A stretch of DNA of 64,000 nt, taken from positions 59,250-123,249 of the forward strand of contig JAJQZP010000054.1 of the NCBI GenBank assembly GCA_025403435.1, given 5' to 3'. Shown in pieces: positions 1 through 11,389 of this stretch (the first letter of the stretch is position 1; every line of letters starts with the position of its first letter). The notes beneath the pieces were generated by a model. It did not search any database and was not told the origin of the DNA. It was given only the letters and a program-made list of their open reading frames with translations. A program made the position numbers and the translations under genes. This stretch comes from Artocarpus heterophyllus (Eukaryota; Streptophyta; Magnoliopsida; Rosales; Moraceae).

Positions 1-2403
1 GTTACCATGAGTCACTAAATGAGATAAACATGCATTTATGGCAAGTTTATCAAAGTTTTCTTTTCTTTTATTTCCACCAAAGCTTCGGCAGCCATAGTTC
101 TGCTCCCAAAAAATATTTCTCAGCCCCAAATCTTGCAAACATAGCCCCCAACAAATTTTACAAGCAAGAACAAGGATTTTCCCACAAGTTTAAGGTAAAA
201 TCCTAAACTTTTAATGGGTTTTCAAGGGATTTTTCATGGGCAAAGGACAAGAGATTAATCCATGGTATTTTTGTATGGAAAGGAAGCTTAGGAGGGAGTC
301 TAAAAGGATTTTGAAAGCTTCAAACCAAAAGGGTGTTATTTTGATTTTTGTTCTTTCAAACCCATGAGGGGTTTTGAACATGTATTTGATGGAAGTTCAT
401 GTATATGTGGTGTATGATAAGTTTGAGTTATGGAAATTTTTGTTTTAGTGTAAATCGGAAATTTTTGTAAAAATTGCATTTTTGTAATTTTGAGGTTAAA
501 CTTTGCAAAGATGATGTTTGAGCATGGGAATGTATTGATTAAGGTATGAAATGATTTCTGCAGGGATAAAATTGCAAGTTTGAAATGGATTTATGTAAAA
601 ATGCCATAGGGACTAAATTGAAAGAAAAAAATTCCTCTCGGCAGAATTGGAAATTAGCCAAAAACACCCCTGTACAGTGATATTTTGGAAAAAGTTAAAA
701 CACAAAAGTTGTAGATCTCGATGAAACTGTTAGGCATCGCGGACGGTTCATCAAAAAACTGAATCGTTTATGAGATTTTAATTTTTCAAGAATTTATGGA
801 AATTGTGAAAAATTTGAAAAAGGGGCAAAAACGTCATTTCTCAAAGGATTTTGAATATGCTACTTTGAGCAAAAATGATCCTTGACAAAAATAGAAAATT
901 CTGGTGCAAAGAAGTAAATTTTAGTTTCGGGGGCAAAAACGTCAAAATTTTCGGTTCATGGACTAAACCGCAAAGTTTAATGAAAATGGGGCATAATTGA
1001 GAAATAAAGAGATTTGACCCACTAGGATGTTATTTTAGAATGAATATATGGTTATTTTATAAGAATAACGAAATCGAGCTCGGGTAGGTTAGGTTAGTAA
1101 ACCTGCGGAGGGCAAAATCGTCATTTCTGCCCAAATAACCCGAACTGCTTTGAAATGTTCCCAATGGGATAAGAAAACGACTAGAAAGGTTTCCACCCTT
1201 CGTTAGAAACGATATGGTGAAGTTAGATAGAAATAAGAAAAAACGGTGGTTTTTAGAGTTAAACATAGTAATGCAACTCAATTTATTAACTAACAAATGT
1301 TTCGTATTGAAACATAGTAAAATTTGGCTAATGGCTTTGTAATTGGCCAACAGGATCCTAGGAATCTAGAAGAAAGGATATCGTGGTTAAGTTGCCCGAC
1401 AATTGCATCAAGTAAGTACCCATCCCACCTACAGTATGAAATTGTAGGATTAGAGTGTAATATGTATATGTGTATACTTGTATGTATATCAAGGTGTATA
1501 CTTGTATATATGCAACAACATGAGTATTGATAAAAAAAAAAATGAAAGGGGTATACTTGTGAGTATATGGAGTATAAATATACTTGAATGCATATAATAA
1601 CACATACCTGAGTGTATATGATAATGTATACCAGTGTGTATATTTTATGTTAAGTACATGTGAGTATATTATGCTATATACCTGTGTGTATATTAATGTG
1701 TACCAGTGTGTATATAAAGTATGTACCTGTATGGTCTATATCGCACAAAAGCATTTATGTAGATTATGTTATGTATAACATGTACTCATCACTTCATGCA
1801 TGGTATGTTAACCATAATAAGTGAATTGGTAATGAATCACCAAAAGTTAAGAAAAGTGTCGTACCGACTCCTGACTCAAGGGGAGTTTAAGGATTACAGG
1901 ATGGTCACGGTGTTACGTAGACCTAAGTGCGCAATGGTACGAACACTTGGGCCCTAGTTAAAGATAAGAAATGATAAGGATAATGAAGGATTATAAGAAA
2001 GCATAATATGATCATGCATTTTATTGAATGTGCATGTGGGTTTATATGGGACTTACTGGGCGTTAGCTCATTAAGTTTTTCATGCTGTAGGTATTCCGAC
2101 AAAAAGGTTAGAATAAATCATAATGATGAGCTGGCGGACGAATGATGTGTGCAGACTGGGTATGGTTTCCGCCGCAGTATGTTTTCCGCTGTATGATATT
2201 TTAAATTATTTTGAAAGTAATGTTTGATAAGCTATATTGTAAGAGAAGGATGGTTATGTAAACACAAGTATATGTATGTATCTCACAGGTTATTAAACAA
2301 TATATGTACAGTATTTGTATTAAAAAAAAAAAATTCCCTAAATTTTTGCCCTAAAGTAATGAAGAAAGAGTTTAATCACAGCCCGAAAAGGCGGGTTGTG
2401 ACA
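1..2403 (+). repeat. 5' LTR (truncated) of the Tekay-like element
   Basis: It aligns base for base with 8633-11081. About 630 bases are missing at its left, outside the window. By eye it differs from the 3' LTR by about four substitutions and one 46-bp gap near 343. It ends GTGACA just before the primer-binding site. Short open frames in it (near 1057-1350 and 1324-1957, for example) recur unchanged in the other LTR and show no coding features. An array of GTATAC-rich units lies at about 1440-1740. Confidence 0.95.
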
Positions 2404-2405
2404 GT

Positions 2406-2419
2406 TGGTATCAGAGCGG
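2406..2419 (+). other. Primer-binding site, initiator tRNA-Met type
   Basis: TGGTATCAGAGCGG lies two bases after the LTR end. This is the classic plant complement to the 3' end of initiator tRNA-Met, used to prime minus-strand DNA synthesis. Confidence 0.9.
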
Positions 2420-2557
2420 AAATCTTGCCATCCTACTGCACATCGTTGTCTGCTCCATTGCCATCGCTCAAGTAAGATAGTTTGATTTTAAGTATAAGAA
2501 TATTCAGTACTAATTTATATGATACTGTTATGTTAATTACGACAATAAATATAGTAT

Positions 2558-3315
2558 ATGGCGGAGCCGCATCATGATCGTGATATGGAAGCTGATCAAA
2601 GAGCCAGCATTGCTTTTCAAGAGGAGATGCCACCGCAGAATTATGGGAGTCGGCAGCCAATGGTGTAGACCGAATGGCTTAGTTAAAGTAATTTTTAACG
2701 CTTGTCATATGCCACCGCATCTTCTAGTTTTATTGGCCTCAGGATTATTGATGAGGGAAGCCTTAGTATATGGTTAAGGATTGAACTTGACAAGCAACCA
2801 CGAGATTGGTAAGGTTTTAGAGGATAAATTCTAGCTAAGTTGCACCCATACCACCAGCAAACGTTATTCCAGTCTAGGTGATTTCGATGTTATGGGCGGA
2901 CGGGAGACATCGATTGTACCTGCAAGTAGAATCGATATGGGGAATATACGTAGGCGAACCGATAGATCATTACATTCTTAAATTTCGCCGTACTAAGATA
3001 CCACTGATTCCGCCACAATTACCCTTATGGTGCATTTACTAACTAGTTTGGAGAGACCTTCCCAACGTGGTCCAGCAGCGAATGCAGTATCCTGGAAATT
3101 ACCTTAGTATCCATGATTCTCTTATGGCGACATTACATGCAGACTAGAATGTAGCCGCACCATTAGAAGATCCTCCAGTAGGTATGGATGATGATGATGA
3201 TGCTGATGATGATAATAATGATAACATTGATGAAGAGCCTGTGCCTCTAGAGCCTATAATCGCAAGTGATGATAAGTCGACTGATTCGGATATGGAGGAA
3301 GAAGAGGAATCCTAA
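2558..3315 (+). pseudogene. Upstream gag-like ORF1 of the Tekay-like element (degenerate)
   Basis: The ATG follows the primer site by about 140 bases, and the frame ends in an acidic run (Asp-rich, then Glu-rich) and TAA at 3313. Stops and shifts break it from about 2668 onward. A better-preserved copy lies on the minus strand at 26005-25181. That copy shows a gag-like pattern: an EWL..I segment, a GEALAWW tryptophan pair, a FREQILPEF segment, then a helical half containing YILRF and LHAEQNV. This resembles the Retrotrans_gag fold of Ty3/gypsy capsids, but no CCHC zinc knuckle follows. A second, canonical gag begins 560 bases downstream, so this is an additional gag-like frame. Its role is unknown. 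Confidence 0.6.
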
Positions 3316-3876
3316 GGAGGGTTCCGAATATAGTGGCATGTTTAAAGTCGAGTTCGACAAAAAAAGAAAATCTTTGTGTATTATGACGTACATAGATGAG
3401 ATATTAGTACATATTTGGGCTTTGATGCCTTTGTATATGCATGTATGTTGGTTAGTGGTGTCCTTCTTGGCAAGAAGATATATGTAGCCAGAAGTGATAA
3501 TTGCTCTCGGAGATGATATGAATAGTTATGTATGAAAGGAAAGTATGTATGTATGTATGTTAGTTATGCATGTAATGTTATGGAGAATGTAAAAAGGAAA
3601 TGAAAGAGGTTTATGAAATGAAATGTATGAAGGGAAATGAAATGAAATGTAAGAATGCTTATGAAATGAAATGTATGAATGCTTATGAAATGAAATGTAT
3701 GAAGTTAAAGGAAATGAAATGTATGACGCAAGATATTGAGTTCATGTAATTGTGTATGTTTGCATGTATTTATGTTGTTTGGAATACATGCAGTTATTGA
3801 TTGGATACTATTAAGTTAATAGTATGTACTAACATAGTAACGAAAATACACGATAGATATATAACGATTGATATCA
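3316..3876 (+). other. Spacer between the two gag-like frames with simple repeats
   Basis: This 560-base spacer has no coding features. It contains a (TATG)n run near 3543-3565 and several GAAATGAAATGTATGA units at about 3600-3725. Confidence 0.6.
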
Positions 3877-4503
3877 ATGGCTGATATACCAGCTGCTATG
3901 GCTGTTCCGGTAGTATCCACTACTGAATTTTATGAAAGATTTCAGAGAATGAAGGCCCTGGAAATTAATAGATCTACAGACCCCATAGAGGCCGACGATT
4001 GGCTTACAGGTATAGAAAGGGTTCTGAAATTTATGGTACTTAGTGACTATGAAAAAGTCCTATGCGCTTTGTTTTCTCTCACTAAAGATGCTAGGAGACA
4101 GTGGGAGTCGGTAGAGAATAAAAGGAATGTAGACAAAATGACAAGGCCAGATTTCGTTGAAGAATTTGGCAGGGCTTATTTTAATGTAGAAATCGTGGCA
4201 ACCCAACAAGAAGAATTTAATAATTTTAAGCAAGACAATATATCCGTAGCTGACACTGTAAAGAGGTTTATTCAGCTAGCACGGCTTTGTCCCGAGTTAG
4301 TACCCACTGATCGGGAACGAATAAGACGGTTAATGAGAATGTTTAAAATCGACAATGCCCTTGTGGTCGATATTGGAGGGCAAGCTCCCAAGGATGTAGA
4401 GGATTGCATCAAACGGGCGACCAAAGCTGAGTTTAGAATTGCCCGTGATAAGGAAGAAAGAAAAAAAAAAATTTCAATACATAGAAGGAAAAGAAAGCTT
4501 TAG
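3877..4503 (+). pseudogene. Ty3/gypsy gag (capsid), truncated
   Basis: The frame starts at ATG 3877 (MADIPAAM). It shows the canonical Retrotrans_gag pattern: DPIEADDWLTGIERVLKF, then KVLCALFSLTKDARRQWES, then DFVEEFGRAYFN and an LCPELVP segment. The conserved tryptophan pair is reduced (RQW here; RWW in the related fragment at 29299). It stops at 4501-4503, before any zinc knuckle, so the nucleocapsid part is lost or out of frame. The protein would form the capsid of the retrotransposon particle. Confidence 0.8.
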
Positions 4504-4559
4504 CCAAGCAAAGTCGAGCTGTACAAGTAAAAGGACAAGAAAGTGTTCCAAGTCAAGGG

Positions 4560-7500
4560 TCGTCTTAGAACGTTCAAGCAGGAACCTCATCGGTGGTGAC
4601 ATGTTAGTTTTCTGTTGCCAACACTGATATATATATTTTATTTGATTCCGGAGCAACATATTCGTTTGCATTGCTTAAGTTTGCGAAACGAATAGGAAGT
4701 AAAAGAGATAAGATAGAGTAAACCTTTAGAATTGCACTACCCTCTAAGGAGGTATTAAGTGCTGATTATTGGTTACGTTATGTATCGATAGTCATATGTG
4801 GAAGGGAATTGTATATTGATTTTAGAATAATCGATATACAAGATTATAACGTCATCCTAGGAATGGATTTCCTAGGGAAAATACCCGGCAAAGATTAGTC
4901 ATCGATACCGCAACATTACGTGTCAACCTTCCGGAAGTGAGAAGTTTATGTATTTAGGGAAAGTTCCCAAAGCTCTCAAGGCGTTGACTTCTGCATTAAA
5001 GGCAAAGAAGATATTGGAAAATTGATGTACCGGTTATCTGGTGAACCTACTAAGGAAAGATAAAGAAGCTCAGTTAGGACCAGAGAAGGTCCCCATAGTG
5101 AAGGAATTTATTGATGTGTTTTCGGACGAGTTGCAGACTTACCACCAGAACGAAAAATTTCGTTTGAAATCGAATTGACCCCCGAAACAGCCACAATTTT
5201 TTTTAGGCACCATAGTAAATGACTCTTGGGAAACTCAAGGAACTTCAGGTGCAGCTAAAGGAAATATTGGACAAGGGGTTCATCCGACCAAGTTATTCCC
5301 CATGGGGAGCACCTGTTCTATTTGTTAAGAAGAAGGATGGAATGTTATGAATGTGTATTGATTATCGGGAACTAAACAAGATCTCGATTAAGAACAAGTA
5401 TCCACTCCCAAGGATCGATGATTTGTTTAACCAACTTAAAGGAGCGTCAGTATTCTCAAAGATTGATCTACGCTCAAGATATCATCAACTTCGAGTTAAG
5501 GAAAAAGATATACCAAAGATGGCGTTCCGAACACGTTATGGACATTATAAGTTCTACATCATGCCTTTTGACTGACCAATGCTCTAGCAACTTTCATGGA
5601 TCTCATGAATCAAAGAGTACCTCGATAAGTTTGTTATTGTCTTCATCGACGATAATATACCCAAGAACGACAGAGGAACATGAAAAGTACTTGAGCACTG
5701 CACTATAATTATTGAAAAGGCATCAATTGTATGCCAAGTTCTCAAAATGTGAGTTTTAGCTGGAGAAGGTTCAATTCCACGAACATATGGTGACACGAGA
5801 AGGAGTATCTGTTGATCCTTCCGAAGTTGAGCAATGAATAAGTGGCCTACACCGAAAAGTATGTCAGAAATTAGAAGTTTCCTCGGTTTAGCAGGCTACT
5901 ATCGACGTTTTGTAGAAGGATTTTCCTGACTTGCAGCACCATTCACTGCACTTACATGAAAAGCAACAAAGTATGAATAGACTAAGAAATGCGAAGAAAG
6001 TTTCCAAAGATTAAAAAGGACGACTTACAAGTACATTAGTACTGACAATACCAGATCCGAACCATGGAACGTTCGTGATCTATAGTAAAGCATCAAAATA
6101 GGATTGGGAGCCGTATTTATGCAAAATGGAAAAGTGATTGTTTATGCATCCCAACAGTTAAAGGATTATGAAATGAATTATCCGATGTATGATTTAGAGT
6201 TAGCAATGGTTGTATTTGTATTGAAGATATAGTGTCATTACCTATGTGGAGCTAAGTACGAAATTTATACAGACCATTAGAGTCTGAAGTGCATCTTCAT
6301 ACAGAAAAAGCTCAACATGAAGTAGCAAAGGTGGCTAGAGTTAGTCAAAGACTACGACTGTAAGATTTTGTATCACCTGGGAAAGGCTAATCAAGTAGCC
6401 AATGCCCTTAGTCGTAGAACAACGTCCTTGCTAGTAATGGTATAGATGATACCAAAACCTCTCCAAAAAGGATTTGATGGAAGCAGAAATAGAGCTAGTC
6501 ATAGGAAGATTAGCTAATTGATCCTTTCAACCAACTATGTTGGAGAATTTAAAAGAGCGACAAGAAGCAGATCCGTCGCTACTTAAAGTTAGGAATGAAG
6601 TTCTTAAAAACAAAGAAACAGAATTTAGCATTTTGAAAGATAGTATCCTCTGTTACAAGAGTAGGATATACATCCCCAATGATGAAGGATTAAAGAAGCA
6701 AGTATTAGAAGAAACTCATGAAACACCATATGTGGCTCATCCAGGAGCTACTAAAATGTACCAAGATTTGAAAGAACACTATTGGTGGAATGGAATGAAA
6801 AATGATATCGCATAGTGTGTTGGCAATTGAATTACATGCCAGAAGGTGAAAGTTGAGCATCAATGGCCAATAGGCGAATTACACAAAAAAATTGAAATCC
6901 TAGAGTGGAAATAGGATCAGATAACTATGGACCTGATAACTGGGCTACCCAGAACTACGGGTGGACATGATGCTATATGGGTAATTGTTGATAGATTGAC
7001 TAAATCAACTTATATCCTACCCATTAAACTCAGCAGTTTTGTAGAACGACTAGCTGAACTATACGTAACCCAAATAGTTAGATACCACTGAGTTTCAAAG
7101 TTTATCATTTTTTTTTATCTAATGGTAGATTCACTTCCAAGTTTTGGAGAAGTGTTCATCAAGCAATGAGAACAAAGCTGACATTTAGCACAGCCTTTCA
7201 CCCATAAACGGACGGTCAATCAGAAAGGACCATCCAGACTTTAGAAGATATGTTAAGAACATGTGTGCTAGATTTTAAGAGAGGATGGGATAAAAGCTTC
7301 CTCTGATCGAATTTGTATACAACAATAGTTATCGAAGCTCCATTGGTATGGTTCCATATGAAGCTCTATATGGAAAGAGATATAGACCACCTTTACATTG
7401 GTACGAAACCCAAGAAAAGGCGTTGTCAACCATAGATTTTGTTAATAGAACAACGGAAGAGGTAAAGTTAATTGGTCAACGAATGAAAATGGCTTTTAGT

Positions 7501-7966
7501 CGGCAAAGGAGTTATGTTAATCGACGACGGAGACCTTTAAAGTTTCAAGTAGGAGACTTGGTCTTTTTGAAGATAATGCCCATGAAAGGAAATTGTAAGA
7601 TTTAGAAAGAAAGGAAAGCTTAGTCCAAGGTATATTGGACCATTTGAGATCTTGAAATGGATAGATAATATAGTTTAAAAGTTAGCCTTACCCTCTAATC
7701 TAGCATTGGTATACAATGTATTCCATGTGCTCATGCTAAAGAAGTATGTGCCAAACCTTTCACATGTTCTTCAGCGGGAGGAAATTGACATACAGGAGAA
7801 TCTGTCTTATGAAGAAAAACCAGTTCAAATTCTGGCATAAGAAGAGAAGGAATTAAGGAACAAGAAGATATTTCTCGTCAAAGTTTTATGGCGTAACCAA
7901 CAAGTAGAAGAAGCAACGTAGGAACGAAAGAATGAAATAAGGAAAGACTACCCCGAATTATTTTGA
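4560..7966 (+). pseudogene. Ty3/gypsy pol (protease-RT-RNase H-integrase-chromodomain-like), many breaks
   Basis: Protease: the DSGAT active site is at 4644-4658 and ILGMDFL near 4855. Reverse transcriptase: CIDYRELNK near 5354, PLPRIDDLF near 5403 and the catalytic FIDD near 5640, in different frames. RNase H: the segment [13 protein letters not shown] near 6134 and [15 protein letters not shown] near 6376. Integrase: HPGATKMY near 6738 and paired cysteines near 6820-6840 (HHCC zinc site), then a core running through 7000-7400. The end near 7740-7966 has YEEKPVQIL and VKVLWRN followed by DYPELF-stop, the tail typical of Tekay-type chromodomains. There are many in-frame stops and frameshifts (for example at 4501, 5348 and 6814). 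It is non-functional as it stands. Confidence 0.9.
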
Positions 7967-7987
7967 TTTTCGAGGACGAAAATTCTT

Positions 7988-7998
7988 AAGGGGGGTAG
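7988..7998 (+). other. Polypurine tract
   Basis: AAGGGGGGTAG lies two bases before the 3' LTR start at 8001. It is the plus-strand primer site. Confidence 0.85.
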
Positions 7999-8000
7999 AT

Positions 8001-11000
8001 TGTAATGACCGAGAAAACGTCATCAATAAAACCTAATATTTAATTAGGTTTAATTAATGAATTTATTCTTAAAAATGTGAAATTGTGTAAAAATTGTAAT
8101 TTATGTGAAAATTACAATAAAATATGAATGAGCAACATTGATTGCAAATTTTATGGCATATGTAATGCAATGGTGGATATTATAAAATACAAATTTTATG
8201 AGTTTGATGACTCAGAGATTTGTGCATAATATCCATAAAATGAATTTCATGTCACAATTAATTGTGAAATTGTGATATAAACGAATGAATGATTAGAATG
8301 TAAATAGGACATAGAGGTTGTCCTAACCCTAACCGGGGGTAGAAAGGAGGCCAGAGCAGTATAAGAATACTGCTAAATAAAAACACAGATATGAAAAATG
8401 TTATGATTGGCCTCAAAAAGTAAACGAAAAGTAAGTTAAATATTTTTATACAGTCTAAGGATAGAAAGTACACTGAATTGGCCACGGCAGTATAGGAAAA
8501 ATACTGTGTGGTGAAAAATTACACAGTATAAATTTTTAACTCCATAAAGTGGACACTTTTTGCTTTTCTATTGGGCCACATGTCAAGAAAAGTGGCCCAA
8601 TCATTTTGTGACACCTAGTGGTGTACTCATGGGTTACCATGAGTCACTAAATGAGATAAACATGCATTTATGGCAAGTTTATCAAAGTTTTCTTTTCTTT
8701 TATTTCCACCAAAGCTTCGGCAGCCATAGTTCTGCTCCCAAAAAATATTTCTCAGCCCCAAATCTTGCAAAAATAGCCCCCAACAAATTTTACAAGCAAG
8801 AACAAGGATTTTCCCACAAGTTTAAGGTAAAATCCTAAACTTTTAATGGGTTTTCAAGGGATTTTTCATGGGCAAAGGACAAGAGATTAATCCATGGTAT
8901 TTTTGTATGGAAAGGAAGCTTAGGAGGGAGTCTAAAAGGATTTTGAAAGCTTCAAACCAAAAGGGTGTTATTTTGGTAAGTTTTAAGCTTTAAAGTTTGA
9001 AATTTTATAGATTTTGTTTTGATTTTTGTTCTTTCAAACCCATGAGGGGTTTTGAACATGTATTTGATGGAAGTTCATGTATATGTGGTGTATGATAAGT
9101 TTGAGTTATGGAAATTTTTGTTTTAGTGTAAATCGGAAATTTTTGTAAAAATGGCATTTTTGTAATTTTGAGGTTAAACTTTGCAAAGATGATGTTTGAG
9201 CATGGGAATGTATTGATTAAGGTATGAAATGATTTCTGCAGGGATAAAATTGCAAGTTTGAAATGGATTTATGTAAAAATGCCATAGGGACTAAATTGAA
9301 AGAAAAAAATTCCTCTCGGCAGAATTGGAAATTAGCCAAAAACACCCCTGTACAGTGATATTTTGGAAAAAGTTAAAACACAAAAGTTGTAGATCTCGAT
9401 GAAACTGTTAGGCAGCGCGGACGGTTCATCAAAAAACTGAATCGTTTATGAGATTTTAATTTTTCAAGAATTTATGGAAATTGTGAAAAATTTGAAAAAG
9501 GGGCAAAAACGTCATTTCTCAAAGGATTTTGAATATGCTACTTTGAGCAAAAATGATCCTTGACAAAAATAGAAAATTCTGGTGCAAAGAAGTAAATTTT
9601 AGTTTCGGGGGCAAAAACGTCAAAATTTTCGGTTCATGGACTAAACCGCAAAGTTTAATGAAAATGGGGCATAATTGAGAAATAAAGAGATTTGACCCAC
9701 TAGGATGTTATTTTAGAATGAATATATGGTTATTTTATAAGAATAACGAAATCGAGCTCGGGTAGGTTAGGTTAGTAAACCTGCGGAGGGCAAAATCGTC
9801 ATTTCTGCCCAAATAACCCGAACTGCTTTGAAATGTTCCCAATGGGATAAGAAAACGACTAGAAAGGTTTCCACCCTTCGTTAGAAACGATATGGTGAAG
9901 TTAGATAGAAATAAGAAAAAACGGTGGTTTTTAGAGTTAAACATAGTAATGCAACTCAATTTATTAACTAACAAATGTTTCGTATTGAAACATAGTAAAA
10001 TTTGGCTAATGGCTTTGTAATTGGCCAACAGGATCCTAGGAATCTAGAAGAAAGGATATCGTGGTTAAGTTGCCCGACAATTGCATCAAGTAAGTACCCA
10101 TCCCACCTACAGTATGAAATTGTAGGATTAGAGTGTAATATGTATATGTGTATACTTGTATGTATATCAAGGTGTATACTTGTATATATGCAACAACATG
10201 AGTATTGATAAAAAAAAAAATGAAAGGGGTATACTTGTGAGTATATGGAGTATAAATATACTTGAATGCATATAATAACACATACCTGAGTGTATATGAT
10301 AATGTATACCAGTGTGTATATTTTATGTTAAGTACATGTGAGTATATTATGCTATATACCTGTGTGTATATTAATGTGTACCAGTGTGTATATAAAGTAT
10401 GTACCTGTATGGTCTATATCGCACAAAAGCATTTATGTAGATTATGTTATGTATAACATGTACTCATCACTTCATGCATGGTATGTTAACCATAATAAGT
10501 GAATTGGTAATGAATCACCAAAAGTTAAGAAAAGTGTCGTACCGACTCCTGACTCAAGGGGAGTTTAAGGATTACAGGATGGTCACGGTGTTACGTAGAC
10601 CTAAGTGCGCAATGGTACGAACACTTGGGCCCTAGTTAAAGATAAGAAATGATAAGGATAATGAAGGATTATAAGAAAGCATAATATGATCATGCATTTT
10701 ATTGAATGTGCATGTGGGTTTATATGGGACTTACTGGGCGTTAGCTCATTAAGTTTTTCATGCTGTAGGTATTCCGACAAAAAGGTTAGAATAAATCATA
10801 ATGATGAGCTGGCGGACGAATGATGTGTGCAGACTGGGTATGGTTTCCGCCGCAGTATGTTTTCCGCTGTATGATATTTTAAATTATTTTGAAAGTAATG
10901 TTTGATAAGCTATATTGTAAGAGAAGGATGGTTATGTAAACACAAGTATATGTATGTATCTCACAGGTTATTAAACAATATATGTACAGTATTTGTATTA

Positions 11001-11081
11001 AAAAAAAAAAATTTCCTAAATTTTTGCCCTAAAGTAATGAAGAAAGAGTTTAATCACAGCCCGAAAAGGCGGGTTGTGACA
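8001..11081 (+). repeat. 3' LTR of the Tekay-like element (3,081 bp)
   Basis: It begins TGTAATGACC and ends GTTGTGACA. The right flank, starting ATCCG, is Tat A sequence similar to 61030-61200. Short CAGTATA/TACTG hairpins lie at about 8355 and 8486-8535, and the GTATAC-rich array at about 10118-10420. It holds 46 bases at about 8976-9021 that are absent from the 5' LTR. Confidence 0.95.
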
Positions 11082-11389
11082 ATCCGGGTGGTCCGCACGG
11101 TGACAGACTAATAGTCGACATAATGCCAATTAGCCCCCGAGTCTGGTTGGTCGGGACGACCCTCCCTCTTTGAGAGTTATTGTCTAGTCCCCCAGTTTGA
11201 AGTTACGGCCCTCCCTTTCAGGAGTTGTATTTTCCTTAACACGTATTGCTCAATGAAACAGTGTAGGAATTAAAATTTTTCTTGATGTATAATATTTACA
11301 TTCTAGTCTTGTTTAGTAGGCCTAGTTACAAAAAGAATGTAGCCAAAGGTCGAAAAGAGTTTCTAGTGTCAGTTAACAAAAGAATTTTT
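11082..11389 (-). other. Tat A sequence downstream of pol
   Basis: This is non-coding. It aligns by eye with about 61030-61400 in the second Tat-like element, including the shared stretch GGGAGTTATTGTCT in the better copy. It is cut at 11081 by the Tekay-like element's LTR. Confidence 0.7.

Larger units (their letters stand above)
1..11081 (+). mobile_element. Tekay/Del-like Ty3-gypsy LTR retrotransposon, 5' end cut off by window
   Basis: The element runs LTR (1-2403, truncated) - primer site - gag-like ORF1 - second gag - pol - polypurine tract - LTR (8001-11081). The LTRs begin TGTAATG and end GTGACA. The pol order is protease, reverse transcriptase, RNase H, integrase, then a C-terminal chromodomain-like tail, as in chromoviruses of the Tekay/Del type, which also have long LTRs and an initiator-Met primer site. 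Every pol domain has stops or frameshifts, so it cannot encode its own enzymes. It lies inside the pol 3' region of a minus-strand Tat-like element that resumes at 11082. The target duplication cannot be checked because the left end is outside the window. The clade name is an inference from structure and motifs. Confidence 0.9.

Noticed and set aside
1057..1957. Several 60-97-codon open frames duplicated exactly at 9735-10635
   Set aside because: They lie in LTRs, in both strands, and repeat only because the LTRs are identical. Composition is that of translated TATA/GTAT repeats, with no start context or domain.
2558..3315. ORF1 as an envelope-like gene
   Set aside because: It lies upstream of gag, and has no signal peptide or membrane segment. 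Its pattern is gag-like.
8976..9021. The 46 bases present only in the 3' LTR as an intron spliced from the 5' copy
   Set aside because: The segment starts GTAAGT but does not end in AG. The TTTTG microhomology at its edges fits a simple deletion.
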